Shown in pieces: positions 8,590-18,745 of a DNA stretch of 43,539 nt. Each line of letters starts with the position of its first letter. Position 1 is the stretch's first letter. The stretch lies in contig RFVC01000016.1 in the NCBI GenBank assembly GCA_009922595.1, forward strand, positions 1-43,539, in the 5' to 3' direction. Under the pieces are notes generated by a model, which saw nothing but the letters and a program-made list of their open reading frames with translations, was not told the origin of the DNA and did not search any database. Source of the stretch: Gammaproteobacteria bacterium. Lineage in GTDB: Bacteria > Pseudomonadota > Gammaproteobacteria > Pseudomonadales > Pseudohongiellaceae. The translations under genes and the position numbers were made by a program.

Positions 8590-9540
8590 TTAAAGAGAGG
8601 ACTGCTGGTCGGCGTGATAGGACGATCTGACCATAGGGCCACTGGCAACATGGTGAAAGCCCATTTCTTCACCAATGCGGGCATACTCGTCAAATTCATC
8701 CGGATGAACAAAGCGGTCGACCGGCAAGTGATTTCGCGAAGGCTGCAGGTACTGCCCGATAGTGACCATATCCACGTTGTTTGCATACATATCTTTCATG
8801 ACCTGGATTACTTCCTCACGGGTTTCACCAACACCTACCATGATGCCGGACTTCGTTAGCACTTCGGGGGCCATGGCTTTATATTTCTTAAGCAGGTCCA
8901 GGGACCACTTGTAGTCCGATCCAGGTCTTACCTCTCTGTACAAGCGCGGAACAGTTTCAAGGTTGTGGTTGAAAACATCGGGCCGGGTTTTATTTAGGAT
9001 ATTAATGGCAATATCTCCCCTGCCCCGGAAATCGGGGACGAGTATCTCAAGTTTGATGCCGGGATTTAGCTTTCGGGTTTCCTCGATACAGCGGGCAAAA
9101 TGATCAGCACCGCCATCCCTAAGATCATCCCGGTCAACCGAGGTAACAACTACGTATCTCAATTCCATCTCGGCAATGGCCTCTGCCAGTTCACGCGGCT
9201 CATTTTCCATCAGGGCATTGGGTCTGCCATGGGCAACATCGCAGAAGGGGCAACGACGAGTACAAATATCGCCCATAATCATGAAGGTAGCTGTACCACC
9301 ACTAAAGCATTCACCAAGGTTGGGACAGGTCGCTTCTTCACACACTGAACTTAGCTTGTGCTTCCTGAGGATTGAGCGGATTCTTTCGACTTTTTCTTTA
9401 TTGCCAAAAGTGGCTCTTATCCAGTCAGGCTTTTTGGGGAGTTCTGTGGTTGGAATAATCTTTACTGGTATACGCGCCACTTTTTCAGCGCCGCGAAGTT
9501 TTTCGCCCTGGACGACAGGTTTAATAGTTTGTTCAGTCAT
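8590..9540 (-). CDS. lipA: Lipoyl synthase (radical SAM)
   Basis: LipA inserts two sulfurs into protein-bound octanoyl groups to make lipoyl cofactors of pyruvate and 2-oxoglutarate dehydrogenases and the glycine cleavage system. All six iron-sulfur cysteines are visible: C67, C72 and C78 of the auxiliary cluster, and the CxxxCxxC motif C93-C97-C100 of the radical SAM cluster. Family phrases include [51 protein letters not shown] and TIGQYLQPS. It ends with the conserved RSSYHAD motif carrying the catalytic-face serine. Length (316) is typical. It lies 23 bases downstream of lipB; lipB-lipA coupling is normal. Confidence 0.97.
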   Translation of the reverse strand: MTEQTIKPVVQGEKLRGAEKVARIPVKIIPTTELPKKPDWIRATFGNKEKVERIRSILRKHKLSSVCEEATCPNLGECFSGGTATFMIMGDICTRRCPFCDVAHGRPNALMENEPRELAEAIAEMELRYVVVTSVDRDDLRDGGADHFARCIEETRKLNPGIKLEILVPDFRGRGDIAINILNKTRPDVFNHNLETVPRLYREVRPGSDYKWSLDLLKKYKAMAPEVLTKSGIMVGVGETREEVIQVMKDMYANNVDMVTIGQYLQPSRNHLPVDRFVHPDEFDEYARIGEEMGFHHVASGPMVRSSYHADQQSSL

Positions 9541-9563
9541 GTTTATTTCCTGCAGCGGGCAAA

Positions 9564-10193
9564 TTATAGCAGAGGGCGGCTAAGGATTGACTGCAGCCTG
9601 GCTTGCACATCTTTAAAGAGGTTTTCCTGGGGCTCTTCGAGAAGTTCGCGCAACTGCGTGACGCTCATTCCCGGATAACCGCAAGGGTTAATATATGAAA
9701 AAGGTTCCAGATCCATGTCCACATTCAGACTAAGGCCGTGGTAGGAGCAGCCCTGCTTGATGCGCAGTCCAAGGGCCGCAATTTTTTTCTCTTCTACATA
9801 GACACCTGGTGCGCCCTTACGGGTAGCGGCGACAATACCATAGCCATCAAGCAGCTCGATAATACTATTTTCAATCAGGTCCACCAGTTGCCTGATACCG
9901 ATTTTTCGTCTTTTGATATCAACAAGCAGGTAGGCCACCAATTGTCCGGGGCCATGGTAAGTCACCTGCCCGCCCCTGTCGGTATTCACAACGGGAATCT
10001 GGTGGGGATTGAGAATATGTTCAGGTTTTCCGGCCTGCCCAAGGGTGAAAACCGGGTTGTGCTGGAGAAACCAGCATTCATCTTCCTGATTTTCATCCCT
10101 GCCAAGGGTGAAGGCGTTCATAGCTGACCAGGTAGACTCGTAATCAACGGTTCCGAGGTCTTCAAAAGTCAGCGGTTGATTAACAGGGGTCAC
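9564..10193 (-). CDS. lipB: Octanoyltransferase LipB
   Basis: LipB moves octanoyl groups from acyl carrier protein to the E2 and GcvH lipoyl domains, supplying LipA. The 209-residue protein shows [51 protein letters not shown] split around the catalytic Lys137, and the catalytic Cys171 in [10 protein letters not shown]. The frame has only a GTG start at 10193, and no clear Shine-Dalgarno site precedes it. It follows ybeD by 19 bases, so translation may depend on ribosomes finishing ybeD. It is part of the dacA-ybeD-lipB-lipA string. Confidence 0.96.
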   Translation of the reverse strand: MTPVNQPLTFEDLGTVDYESTWSAMNAFTLGRDENQEDECWFLQHNPVFTLGQAGKPEHILNPHQIPVVNTDRGGQVTYHGPGQLVAYLLVDIKRRKIGIRQLVDLIENSIIELLDGYGIVAATRKGAPGVYVEEKKIAALGLRIKQGCSYHGLSLNVDMDLEPFSYINPCGYPGMSVTQLRELLEEPQENLFKDVQARLQSILSRPLL

Positions 10194-10212
10194 GGTGAGG
10201 ACGGAGGGTTGG

Positions 10213-10479
10213 CTACAACACCATGGCTACACGGCCGCTGGCCTTGAGGTCATCAAAAATGTTTTGCAGCTGCTCTACCCCCTTCGCCAGGATAGTGACG
10301 TTTACAGCCAGGTACCGGCCATGCCGGCTAGGGCGAAAACTAATGTCCTCGTCATTCAATTCAGGCGCATGCAGGCGAATGATTTCGATGATGGCTTCAC
10401 TGAAACCGTCTTCATCAAGGCCCATGATCTTGATCGGGTATCGACAGGGAAACTCGATTTGGACTGATTCTTTTTCCAT
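10213..10479 (-). CDS. ybeD: YbeD family protein (DUF493)
   Basis: An 88-residue protein with the DUF493 (PF04359) pattern: an early [12 protein letters not shown] strand, a helix ending in HAPELNDED, a S-R-x-G-R-Y-L-A-V-N-V segment and a C-terminal [11 protein letters not shown]. The fold is a small ferredoxin-like domain related to ACT regulatory domains. Its function is unknown, although it nearly always sits between dacA and lipB, as here. It is 36 bases downstream of dacA. Confidence 0.92.
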   Translation of the reverse strand: MEKESVQIEFPCRYPIKIMGLDEDGFSEAIIEIIRLHAPELNDEDISFRPSRHGRYLAVNVTILAKGVEQLQNIFDDLKASGRVAMVL

Positions 10480-10515
10480 GAGTGTTGGGTATTACGGAGT
10501 TACAAATTACCCGTA

Positions 10516-11709
10516 TCAAGAAAACAGGCTTAGGAAGAACAGGTGCAGGAAATCCATAAGACGCTTGATAAAACTCCCTCTTTCCACATCTTCCATGGCG
10601 ACAACGGGGCCGTCATAATAAACCATCTCACCAAGTTTGATAGTGACATTACCAAGGACCTGGCCGGCCGCTATGGGGGCTCGCAGTGTCTCGTTAATCA
10701 CCAGTTCCGTTTCAAGGTTGTCTTCCTGACCACGGGGAATAGTGACATTGACCCCTTCATCTATACCAATATCGACCGCATTGGTCTTGCCTGACCAGAC
10801 CCTGTCAGTAGAAAGCACCTGTCTGTCCTCAAAGAGCTGATGGGTCTTATAGAATCGAAAACCGTAGGTAAGCAGCTTCTGAGTCTCGATTGCCCTGGCA
10901 TCGGTACTATTAGTCCCCATTACGACAGTAATCAGGCGCATATCATCGCGCGTGGCTGATGCCACCAAGCAGTAGCCTGCTTCCTCGGTATAGCCGGTCT
11001 TTATACCGTCAACATTACGGTCGCGGAAAAGCAGGCTGTTGCGGTTAGGCTGGCGAATATCGTTGTAGGTAAATTCTCTTTCTGCATACATGGCATAGTG
11101 ATCGGGAAACCTTTCGATCAGGGCTACCGACAGCGTGGCCAGATCACGTGCGGACATGGTGTGCTGGGCTTGAGGCAATCCCGACGCGTTAAGAAAGTAG
11201 CTGTTACTTAGGTCAAGAAGCTCGGCATGCTGGTTCATCATGTCGGCGAAGGCATCTTCACTGCCGGCAATATGCTCGGCAATAGCTACGCTGGCGTCAT
11301 TACCCGACTGGATAATCATACCGCGCAGCAGGTCCTCAAACCTGACCTGGGTTCCTTCCTGGATAAACATCTTCGAGCCTTCCATTTGCCAGGCCTTGAC
11401 GCTGACATTGACCATGTCCTCCAGAGTGACAGTGCCCTGCTTCACTTCGTTGGCAGCTACGTAGGAAGTCATGATTTTGGTCAGGCTTGCCGGCGGCAGT
11501 GGAATATCGGCATTGTTTTCCACCAGTATCTCACCGGTCGTCGCATCCACGAGGATGTAGCTGGTGGCTGCTATCTGTGGGGGCCTTGGAATAATGGCCT
11601 GCTGCGCCATCACCTGGGCGCACAGCAACACGCCGATCAGGGCGATCACTCCGCTTAGCGGCCATTTTCCTGGTCTTGTCATGGTAGAAGGTTGTTTTGT
11701 TCTAAACAT
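10516..11709 (-). CDS. dacA: D-alanyl-D-alanine carboxypeptidase (PBP5/6 family)
   Basis: This enzyme trims the terminal D-alanine from peptidoglycan pentapeptides. All serine-peptidase motifs are present: S75-L-T-K78 (PASLTKIM), S135-G-N137 and K237-T-G239. An N-terminal signal segment ends near VMAQQ. A PBP5 C-terminal beta domain follows the catalytic domain (ATVPRGQ-like VTIPRGQEDN). The final helix (SFIKRLMDFLHLFFLSLF) is the amphipathic membrane anchor. The start is the ATG at 11709, which gives a long n-region; an alternative ATG at 11682 fits the signal peptide equally well but has no ribosome site. The gene lies between rlpA and ybeD, the standard order. Confidence 0.96.
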   Translation of the reverse strand: MFRTKQPSTMTRPGKWPLSGVIALIGVLLCAQVMAQQAIIPRPPQIAATSYILVDATTGEILVENNADIPLPPASLTKIMTSYVAANEVKQGTVTLEDMVNVSVKAWQMEGSKMFIQEGTQVRFEDLLRGMIIQSGNDASVAIAEHIAGSEDAFADMMNQHAELLDLSNSYFLNASGLPQAQHTMSARDLATLSVALIERFPDHYAMYAEREFTYNDIRQPNRNSLLFRDRNVDGIKTGYTEEAGYCLVASATRDDMRLITVVMGTNSTDARAIETQKLLTYGFRFYKTHQLFEDRQVLSTDRVWSGKTNAVDIGIDEGVNVTIPRGQEDNLETELVINETLRAPIAAGQVLGNVTIKLGEMVYYDGPVVAMEDVERGSFIKRLMDFLHLFFLSLFS

Positions 11710-11752
11710 GGGTATGGTCTTTCCTCTCGTATTCTTGCCTATCAGTTTTTAC

Positions 11753-12634
11753 CTATTGTCTGACCCTGAATGGCGTGCCAAGTCCGGCATCTATTATTAT
11801 GTTGATCAATCTCTGGAGGTCTATTGTCTCATTTACGGGACCCAGGCGCACTCTATGCAGATAGCTGCCTGACTGCACATCCTCATCACTGCGAATGAAT
11901 GCCGGCAGTGAAGTGTAGGCGGTTAACTGGGCAAGAAGTTTCCTGGCACTTTCAAGATTACTGAAAGCTGCAACCTGCAGGTATTCCTGCCCAGCGCCTT
12001 CCTCGATGAGTGCACGTTCCTGGATAAACTGTTCCTGCATAGCGTCAAAATCGGATGATTCCGTCAGCGATGCGGGGGTTTCCGGTGGCAGCGAACGGAT
12101 TCTTAGTCTTGCAGTGCCCTTGTCGGCATAACCAAGATAAGCCGCTGCAGCATAGGATAAATCCACTATCCTGTCCTCATGAAAAGGCCCGCGGTCATTC
12201 ACTCTCACGACGAGTTGTTTTCCATTATCCAGGTTCGTGACTTCCAGAAACCCTGGGATCGGCAATGACTTGTGTGCAGCCGAGTAACTGAACATGTCGT
12301 AAATCTCCCCGTTTGACGTCAGGTGCCCATGAAATTTTCGCCCATACCAGGAGGCATAACCAGTTTCCTCGTAACCAATCTCTGTTGGCAACACATAGTA
12401 GGTTTTACCATTCACTTCGTACGGGCTTTTATTGCCAGCCATGGTTCTCTCAACCGGCCCGGGGGTCACGGCAGGAATAGCAGAAAAATCGATGGGCTCG
12501 AGTACAGGACTGTCATTGGCCATTTCGTAACGGCCGGATCCCCTTTTTTGGGGGGAGGTTGGACTTACACAGGCTGTCAGGGAAACAGCCAGCAGAAGAA
12601 TCAGTAACTTGGTCGTGGCAGATCCAATAGTCAC
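11753..12634 (-). CDS. rlpA: RlpA-family lipoprotein, septal ring lytic transglycosylase with SPOR domain
   Basis: RlpA cleaves naked glycan strands at the division site. A lipoprotein signal ends in LTAC. The double-psi beta-barrel follows (YASWYGRKFHG, LTSNGEIYDMF, AAHKSLP, VRVNDRGPFHEDRIVDLSYAAA) with its catalytic Asp/His-type residues. A C-terminal SPOR domain (YLQVAAFSNLESARKLLAQL to RVRLGP) binds denuded peptidoglycan. Two GTG starts are possible: 12646 touches the AGGAGG ribosome site with no spacer, whereas 12634 has a 12-base spacer, so I chose 12634. In many relatives mltB lies between rodA and rlpA; here rodA precedes directly. Confidence 0.93.
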   Translation of the reverse strand: MTIGSATTKLLILLLAVSLTACVSPTSPQKRGSGRYEMANDSPVLEPIDFSAIPAVTPGPVERTMAGNKSPYEVNGKTYYVLPTEIGYEETGYASWYGRKFHGHLTSNGEIYDMFSYSAAHKSLPIPGFLEVTNLDNGKQLVVRVNDRGPFHEDRIVDLSYAAAAYLGYADKGTARLRIRSLPPETPASLTESSDFDAMQEQFIQERALIEEGAGQEYLQVAAFSNLESARKLLAQLTAYTSLPAFIRSDEDVQSGSYLHRVRLGPVNETIDLQRLINIIIDAGLGTPFRVRQ

Positions 12635-12681
12635 TGGATCTCTCACCCTCCTGTAATTCGAGAAGCTGATTATACCTTAAT

Positions 12682-13830
12682 TCAGGGAATCAATGACTTG
12701 TTATGGGTATGAATGGACATGAGGATGCCAAAGCCCACCATCAGGGTCAGTATCGCGGTGCCGCCCAGGCTGACCATGGGCAGCGGCACACCCACCACCG
12801 GAAGTATTCCGCTAACCATGCCTATATTCACGAAAACATAAACAAAAAAGGTAAGGATGATGCTGCCGGCCAGCAGGCGGCTGAAAGTATCCCGGGCCAT
12901 GGCCGCGATATAAAGGCCTCGACCAATAATTGCCATGTAGAGAATAAGCAGGAACAGCATTCCGACCAGGCCAAACTCTTCTGCGAGGACAGCCACGATG
13001 AAATCTGTCTGCCCTTCGGGTAGAAAATCGAGCCTGGACTGCACACCATTGAGCCATCCCTTGCCGTTAACGCCTCCCGACCCAATAGCGGTTTGCGACT
13101 GGATAATATTCCAGCCCGCTCCTAGCGGGTCGCTCTGCGGATTCAGCAAGGTCTTGATCCTCTGCTTCTGGTAGTCGGACATATAAAACAACCAAAGTGC
13201 GGGGCTGGAAAGTATGGCAACACCAATGAAGGAAAACACGAGTTTCCAGCGGATGCCGGCCAGCAACAGCACAAACAGCCCCGAGACGGCGATCAGTAAT
13301 GCCGTACCCAGATCTGGCTGGATCGAGATCAGTGCCGCCGGCAGCATGACTAAAACCAGCGACCAGAACACATGCTTGAACCTGGGGGGAATCGCTCTCC
13401 TGGAGAAATAGCCCGCAATACATAATGGCAGAACAACCTTCATGATCTCTGAAGGCTGGAAGCGAGGAAGCAAAGGCAGGTCAAGCCAGCGCTGGGCACC
13501 GCCGCCGGTACTGCCAACAAATTTTACAGCAATCAGCAAACCCATCGTGCCGAGATACATCCATGGCGCCCATAGGCGCAGTATGCGCACGTCGACCTGT
13601 GCCACAGCGAGCATGATAAAGAAAGAGGCGATAATAAAAGCAATCTGCCGCTGCATCTGGGGCAGACTACCGTCGGTGGCGCTGTAGAGCACCATCAGGC
13701 CAAACCCCAGCAGGATCATTAATGCGACGAGAAGAGGAAAATCAATGTGAAAGGTTTCCCAGAAACTTTTGCGACGGCCAAGGTCCTGGCCCAGGAAACC
13801 CATTTGCCTGACAAAATCCTGACTGTTCAA
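12682..13830 (-). CDS. rodA: Rod-shape-determining peptidoglycan glycosyltransferase RodA
   Basis: RodA is the SEDS-family glycan polymerase of the elongasome, working with PBP2. The 382-residue protein has about ten membrane helices and the SEDS signatures: WLDLPLLPRFQPSE[I/L]MK, QPDLGTALL, a long periplasmic loop with QRIKTLLNPQSDPLGAGWNI, GSGGxxGKGW, LPEGQTDFI, and the closing GVPLPMVSLGGTA. The catalytic Asp of the large loop is in the conserved position. The start is the TTG at 13830 with AGGTGAG upstream; an ATG at 13803 is an alternative. The gene begins 15 bases after mrdA ends, so the two partners are made together. Confidence 0.96.
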   Translation of the reverse strand: MNSQDFVRQMGFLGQDLGRRKSFWETFHIDFPLLVALMILLGFGLMVLYSATDGSLPQMQRQIAFIIASFFIMLAVAQVDVRILRLWAPWMYLGTMGLLIAVKFVGSTGGGAQRWLDLPLLPRFQPSEIMKVVLPLCIAGYFSRRAIPPRFKHVFWSLVLVMLPAALISIQPDLGTALLIAVSGLFVLLLAGIRWKLVFSFIGVAILSSPALWLFYMSDYQKQRIKTLLNPQSDPLGAGWNIIQSQTAIGSGGVNGKGWLNGVQSRLDFLPEGQTDFIVAVLAEEFGLVGMLFLLILYMAIIGRGLYIAAMARDTFSRLLAGSIILTFFVYVFVNIGMVSGILPVVGVPLPMVSLGGTAILTLMVGFGILMSIHTHNKSLIP

Positions 13831-13845
13831 GATCTCACCTGCAGC

Positions 13846-15849
13846 TTATTCATTAATCGTCACTAACTGTGATTCACGGACAACGCCGGCAACTGCATCA
13901 CCGCTTACAGTCGATGCTTCAGTATCCGTCGCTTCTTCTTCTGAAATCTGGGGAAAAATAAATTCCGGTTTAAGCTGACCGTCTTCCAGCAGATAGGCAT
14001 CAATCACCTCCCTAGCGATGGGACCAGCTACTGAGCTACCGCCTTCACCATGCTCGACGAAAACTGCCAATGCAATCTGGGGATTTTCTACCGGCGCAAA
14101 GGAAATAAAGAGGGCATGGTCACGATATTGTTCAGGCACTTCTGCATCATTATCAAAATCTTCCGGCATACCGACGACCTGCGCAGTTCCAGATTTACCC
14201 GCCATCCTGTAAGGCATGGCCCTTTCCATGGCGATATACGGATAAGCGGTACCAGTATTACGGTAACCGCCAGAGCCTTTATGCACCACCATGGCCATGG
14301 ATTCATGCATAAAGTCCCAGTCAGCAGGATCTACCAGTTCAATGTCAGGCAAGGAACGGTTTGGTGAAATGGGCGCGCCCTCCAGGCCAATTTGCTTTAG
14401 TATTCCCGGCTTCATCCATTGACCCTTGTTTGCCATAAGAAGTGTTGCCGTGGCCAGCTGCATCGGTGTCGCTTGGGTAAATCCCTGCCCAATGGATGAA
14501 TTCAGAGTGTCGCCGGGATACCAGTTCTGCCCAAATGTCTCGATCTTCCATTGGCGTGACGGCAGTGTTCCGGTACTAGCATCAGGTAAATCTACCGTGG
14601 TGTTGCGGCCAAATCCGAAGCGGAACAGAAAGTCATGCATCCTGTCGATGCCCATGTCGACAGCAAGGTCATAAAAGTAAACATCACAGGACTGAAAAAT
14701 TGCCTCCTGTAGGTTAACTTGATCATGCCCGGTCTCATTAATCCACCATGTCCAGTCGTGATATACATGCTCTTCGTTTTCCAGAATGTAATAGCCCGGA
14801 TCACTCACTGTCTGCTCCCAAGTTCTTAATCCGTAATTTAGCGCAGCCAGCCCCAGAAAAGGTTTGAAGGTGGAGCCAGGGGCATACTTGGCCAGCGCAC
14901 GGTTGAACATTGGGGTTTTTACCGGATCATTCAGGCGAGCAAACTCATTACGGCTGATTCCTTGCACAAAAAGATTAGGATCAAAAGCTGGCTTGCTTAC
15001 CAGTGCAAGCACACCGCCTGTATGCGGATCGAGCGCTACAACAGCTCCGCGATAATCACCCAATGCTTCTACAGCAGCTTTTTGTAGGCTACTGTCGAGG
15101 TGTAGCACGATATCCTGGCCGGAAACCGGATCGGTGCGATCCAGCACTTTCATCACCTGTCCGTGAGTATTTTTCTCAACAGTTTCATAACCCACCGTGC
15201 CGTGAAGAATATCTTCGTAATATTTTTCAACACCCATTTTCCCGATCTGGTGAGTGCCGCTGTAATTCACAGGATCAAGTCTTTTAAGTTCATCTTCCGT
15301 AATACTGCCAAGGTAACCGACAGTATGGGCAAAGTACTCACCCTCTGGGTAGTAACGCACCAGTTCGGCATCAACACTTACTCCAGGAAGACGATACTGG
15401 TTAACGGAAATCCTGGCGATTTCCTCTTCACTCAAATTATAGCGAACGGGAACGGCTGAAAAGGGTACGCTTCTATTGCGCAGGCGGGTTCTGAACTTGT
15501 CGACATCATCTTCTGTTAGTGAGATAAGCGAGGCAATAATATCAACCGCTTGGTCTATATCGCCGGCGTATTCCCTGACAAGTGACAGCGTGAAGCTGGG
15601 AATATTTTCGGCGAGCAGTACGCCGTTACGGTCATAAATAAGTCCACGCGTTGGCACAATTGACTGGATACGAATGCGATTGCTGTCGGATTTTGTTGAA
15701 TAGTATTCAAACTGGCTAACCTGCAGGTAAAAAACGCGGGCAAACAAGAGAAGAATGAGAAGGAAAGAGATTATTCCGCCGACAATAAGGCGCGACAGAA
15801 CTATTTTCCGTTCAAGCTGGTGATCCTGGAGTGTTACTTTTTCAGCCAT
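13846..15849 (-). CDS. mrdA: Penicillin-binding protein 2 (peptidoglycan D,D-transpeptidase)
   Basis: PBP2 crosslinks new peptidoglycan during cell elongation, in complex with RodA. A single N-terminal membrane helix (residues ~20-43) is followed by the non-catalytic pedestal (PTRGLIYDRNG, YPEG.YFAHTVGYLG). The transpeptidase domain has S326-T-F-K329, S387-C-D389 and K552-S-G554. Length (667) is close to E. coli PBP2 (633), with an extra acidic, low-complexity C-tail of about 35 residues (SEEEATDTEASTVSGD). A 101-base gap separates it from rlmH, the widest gap in the cluster, so a local promoter is possible. Confidence 0.97.
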   Translation of the reverse strand: MAEKVTLQDHQLERKIVLSRLIVGGIISFLLILLLFARVFYLQVSQFEYYSTKSDSNRIRIQSIVPTRGLIYDRNGVLLAENIPSFTLSLVREYAGDIDQAVDIIASLISLTEDDVDKFRTRLRNRSVPFSAVPVRYNLSEEEIARISVNQYRLPGVSVDAELVRYYPEGEYFAHTVGYLGSITEDELKRLDPVNYSGTHQIGKMGVEKYYEDILHGTVGYETVEKNTHGQVMKVLDRTDPVSGQDIVLHLDSSLQKAAVEALGDYRGAVVALDPHTGGVLALVSKPAFDPNLFVQGISRNEFARLNDPVKTPMFNRALAKYAPGSTFKPFLGLAALNYGLRTWEQTVSDPGYYILENEEHVYHDWTWWINETGHDQVNLQEAIFQSCDVYFYDLAVDMGIDRMHDFLFRFGFGRNTTVDLPDASTGTLPSRQWKIETFGQNWYPGDTLNSSIGQGFTQATPMQLATATLLMANKGQWMKPGILKQIGLEGAPISPNRSLPDIELVDPADWDFMHESMAMVVHKGSGGYRNTGTAYPYIAMERAMPYRMAGKSGTAQVVGMPEDFDNDAEVPEQYRDHALFISFAPVENPQIALAVFVEHGEGGSSVAGPIAREVIDAYLLEDGQLKPEFIFPQISEEEATDTEASTVSGDAVAGVVRESQLVTINE

Positions 15850-15950
15850 AAAATGATATTGCTTGATACCAACCTGTTATTTGCAATGAAAATGTTTAAT
15901 CAAGCCAGTATTTAAACATCCATTCAAAATTATGTGCCAAAACCTGTCAA

Positions 15951-16424
15951 CTATTCCCTATGATAAGGATGCCCGTTAAGGACGCTCCATGCTCTATATA
16001 CTTGTTCTGCAACGACAATTCTAACAATAGTGTGCGGTAATGTTAATTCGGACAGGGACCATATTTCGTTTGCTGCATCCAGACATTCCCGTGATAAACC
16101 ATCAGGACCACCAACCAGCATGGAAATATCTTTGCCATCCTCCATGACATCCTTTAAGCGCTCGGCCATGGTCATAGTTGAATGCTGCTTGCCTTTAACA
16201 TCAAGCGCAATAATGTGATTACCTGCAGGAACCGCTTTCAGAAGTGACTGCCCTTCTATTTCGCAAAGCTTGCTGACATCAGGACCAGACTTGGAGCGTT
16301 TCACAAGCGGCAGTTCAGTTACAGACAGGGAAAAATTTTTGGGCAGGCGCTTAAGGTATTCCCCTGTGCCGGTTTCAACCCAGCCAGGCATCTTTGAACC
16401 AATTGCTACCAGGTTGATCTTCAT
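15951..16424 (-). CDS. rlmH: 23S rRNA (pseudouridine1915-N3)-methyltransferase RlmH
   Basis: RlmH is a SPOUT methyltransferase that modifies pseudouridine 1915 in helix 69 of 23S rRNA. The 157-residue protein shows the start MKINLVAIGSKMP, the central LDVKGKQHST region, FLVGGPDGLS-like SMLVGGPDGLSRECL, and the C-terminal LSELTLPHTIVRIVVAEQVYRAWSVLNGHPYHRE, which is nearly invariant in the family. Length matches E. coli (155). It follows rsfS by 9 bases, the usual pairing. Confidence 0.97.
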   Translation of the reverse strand: MKINLVAIGSKMPGWVETGTGEYLKRLPKNFSLSVTELPLVKRSKSGPDVSKLCEIEGQSLLKAVPAGNHIIALDVKGKQHSTMTMAERLKDVMEDGKDISMLVGGPDGLSRECLDAANEIWSLSELTLPHTIVRIVVAEQVYRAWSVLNGHPYHRE

Positions 16425-16433
16425 GAAAAAGAA

Positions 16434-16775
16434 TCAGGATCCCGAAGAGGCTGGAGTCATTCCCCAGAGCGATTCAAGGTCGTACAGTTTTCTTGTTTCA
16501 TCCTGCATGACATGCACGATAACATCTCCAAGATCGATCAGTATCCACTCTGCCTGACCATGTCCTTCGACACCGACTACAGTCCCGCCTGCATTCTTGA
16601 AATCCTTTTCCAGTTTATCGGAGAGTGATTTGACGTGCCGCGTGGAGGTGCCAGTAACGACAATCATGTAATCAGCAATAGTGGTGATACCTGAAACCTC
16701 GAGGCAGGAAATGTCCTGGCCTTTCATGTCATCAAGAGATGCAATGGCAAATGCTTTAATTTCTTCAGCGTTCAA
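16434..16775 (-). CDS. rsfS: Ribosomal silencing factor RsfS
   Basis: RsfS binds ribosomal protein uL14 and blocks subunit joining when nutrients are short. The 113-residue protein has the DUF143 core: DMKGQDISCLEVSGITTIAD, YMIVVTGTSTRHVKSLSD, GHGQAEWILIDLGDVIVHVM, and ETRKLYDLESLW at the end. The start is a TTG at 16775 preceded by AGAGGA at good spacing; no ATG is available. It is 5 bases from the end of nadD. Confidence 0.96.
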   Translation of the reverse strand: MNAEEIKAFAIASLDDMKGQDISCLEVSGITTIADYMIVVTGTSTRHVKSLSDKLEKDFKNAGGTVVGVEGHGQAEWILIDLGDVIVHVMQDETRKLYDLESLWGMTPASSGS

Positions 16776-16780
16776 GAAGT

Positions 16781-17467
16781 TTAATCCTCTGTGTACAATT
16801 CTTTAGTTTCTATATATTCAATGAGCGCGGCGGGCAGTAATGACTCAAGCGGCTTATGTCCTGCAATATGATGCCTGACCATGGTGGAGGAAACATTCAT
16901 TTCCCTTATTTCAGCAAAATATATGTTCCCCAAGGACTGCTGCCTTAGTTCCTCCACCGTGGAGACAGTCCTGGTTTCATATTCGTCGGCCAGTTCATCA
17001 GTGTATTCAAGCTTAAATTCTGGCCTGTGCGCTACTATAATGTGGGCAAGGTCAAAAATTTCTTTCCAGCGGTACCAGCTCGGAAGGGAATTGAACGCAT
17101 CAAGGCCCATCACGAAATACAGGCGGCAATCCGGTCTCTCCTCGCGCACTGCAGCCAGGGTGTTAAAGCTGTAGGAGGTTTCGCTGGAAAGACATTCCCT
17201 GTCATCAACTCTGAACCTCTTTTCATCCCCGATCGCCAATTCCAGCATCGCTAAGCGATGCTCGCTGGGTGCCACCAGGCTACCACGATGGGAAGGTATG
17301 CCACATGGAACAAAATGAAGCTCATCAAGTGACAGCTGCCTAAGAACATTTTCTGCAAGGTTGAGGTGGCCAAAGTGGACAGGATCAAACATACCCCCCA
17401 TCAGGCCGAGATCATTTACTGGGGATGAATGGTCGTTCAAATCAGGTTTATTTTCGGATATGCCCAT
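16781..17467 (-). CDS. nadD: Nicotinate-nucleotide adenylyltransferase NadD
   Basis: NadD joins ATP and nicotinate mononucleotide to make deamido-NAD. The nucleotidyltransferase signature [15 protein letters not shown] is near the N-terminus. Other family phrases are [23 protein letters not shown], the Y-F-V-M-G-L-D-A-F segment and the terminal ISSTxIR motif, here [10 protein letters not shown]. The frame opens at a TTG (17482), but the ATG at 17467 is more likely. Either choice overlaps the end of proA (stop at 17448), by 20 bases with the ATG, so the genes are translationally linked. About 20 extra residues precede the usual start. Confidence 0.94.
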   Translation of the reverse strand: MGISENKPDLNDHSSPVNDLGLMGGMFDPVHFGHLNLAENVLRQLSLDELHFVPCGIPSHRGSLVAPSEHRLAMLELAIGDEKRFRVDDRECLSSETSYSFNTLAAVREERPDCRLYFVMGLDAFNSLPSWYRWKEIFDLAHIIVAHRPEFKLEYTDELADEYETRTVSTVEELRQQSLGNIYFAEIREMNVSSTMVRHHIAGHKPLESLLPAALIEYIETKELYTED

Positions 17468-18719
17468 CACCCAGAACGACAAATTTCTGGGAAGTCAGGC
17501 CTTCGAGTCCCACCGGACCGCGGGCATGAATCTTGTCAGTGGAAATGCCAATCTCGGCACCCAGCCCATATTCAAAGCCGTCAGCAAAACGCGTTGAGGC
17601 ATTGATCATGACTGAACTTGAATCGACTTCACGTAGGAAGCGGCGCCCACGTGAATAATCCTCGGTCACAATGGTATCCGTGTGCTGAGAGCTGTAAGTA
17701 TTGATGTGCTCTATGGCTTCATCAATACCGGCCACTACTTTTATCGAAAGCACTGGCCCCAGGTACTCGGTATTCCAGTCTTCCTCGGTGGCGGGTTTGG
17801 CTTCGGACATGATGGCGCGGGTTTTTTCACAGCCGCGAATTTCCACATCAAAGTCGTTATATAACTGTTCAAGCTGACCCAGTATGGTCTCGGCCATGGA
17901 CTCGGCAACCAGCAGTGATTCCATCGCGTTGCAAACCCCATAGCGATGCGTTTTCGCATTCAAGGCGATATTCACCGCCTTGGTAATATCGGCCCCATCG
18001 TCGATATAGACATGACAGATGCCATCTAGGTGTTTGATCACGGCTACTTTGGCGTCTTTGCTGATGCGTTCAATCAAGCCCTTGCCACCTCGGGGCACAA
18101 TCACGTCAACATATTCCGGCATGGTAATTAGCTCACCAACAGCAAGACGGTCAGTGGTGCCGACCACCTGCACTGCCGTTTCAGGCAGCCCTGCTGTTTC
18201 GAGCCCCTTGCGTATGCATTTGGCTATCGCCTGGTTGGAATAAAAAGCCTCGGAACCGCCGCGCAGGATGGTGGCGTTGCCGGATTTAAGACACAGGCTT
18301 GCCGCTTCAACGGTGACGTTCGGACGTGATTCATAAATGATGCCGATCACACCAATAGGCACTCGCATTCTACCAACCTGGATCCCGCTGGGCATATATC
18401 GAAGATCGGTGATTTCTCCTATTGGGTCGGCCAGGCTAGCCACCTGTTTCAACCCTTCCAGCATGGTTTCTATCCTGGCATCGGTAAGCTCCAGGCGATC
18501 GAGCATGGCGGCATCAAGTCCTTTCTCTTCACCGGCCTTTAGATCCCTGGCATTGGCCTCAGCAAGGGCCGTGCGCATGGAATCAATTGCCTCCATGGCG
18601 GCCAGCAGCGCGGTATTCTTGGCACTGGTTTCAGCAGAAGCCATCAGGCGCGACGCCGCCCTGGCCTGCTGTCCCAGTTCCTGCATCTGCAACTTTACGA
18701 TTTTTTCTGCTTCCGTCAT
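17448..18719 (-). CDS. proA: Glutamate-5-semialdehyde dehydrogenase (gamma-glutamyl phosphate reductase)
   Basis: ProA reduces gamma-glutamyl phosphate to glutamate semialdehyde, the second step of proline synthesis. The 423-residue protein has [44 protein letters not shown], the catalytic cysteine in [53 protein letters not shown] and [13 protein letters not shown] at the end. Length is typical (E. coli 417). It is the first gene of the minus-strand cluster and overlaps nadD. The usual partner proB is not in this window. Confidence 0.96.
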   Translation of the reverse strand: MTEAEKIVKLQMQELGQQARAASRLMASAETSAKNTALLAAMEAIDSMRTALAEANARDLKAGEEKGLDAAMLDRLELTDARIETMLEGLKQVASLADPIGEITDLRYMPSGIQVGRMRVPIGVIGIIYESRPNVTVEAASLCLKSGNATILRGGSEAFYSNQAIAKCIRKGLETAGLPETAVQVVGTTDRLAVGELITMPEYVDVIVPRGGKGLIERISKDAKVAVIKHLDGICHVYIDDGADITKAVNIALNAKTHRYGVCNAMESLLVAESMAETILGQLEQLYNDFDVEIRGCEKTRAIMSEAKPATEEDWNTEYLGPVLSIKVVAGIDEAIEHINTYSSQHTDTIVTEDYSRGRRFLREVDSSSVMINASTRFADGFEYGLGAEIGISTDKIHARGPVGLEGLTSQKFVVLGDGHIRK

Positions 18720-18745
18720 CGAAATAGTCCGCGCTAAAACCGTAT

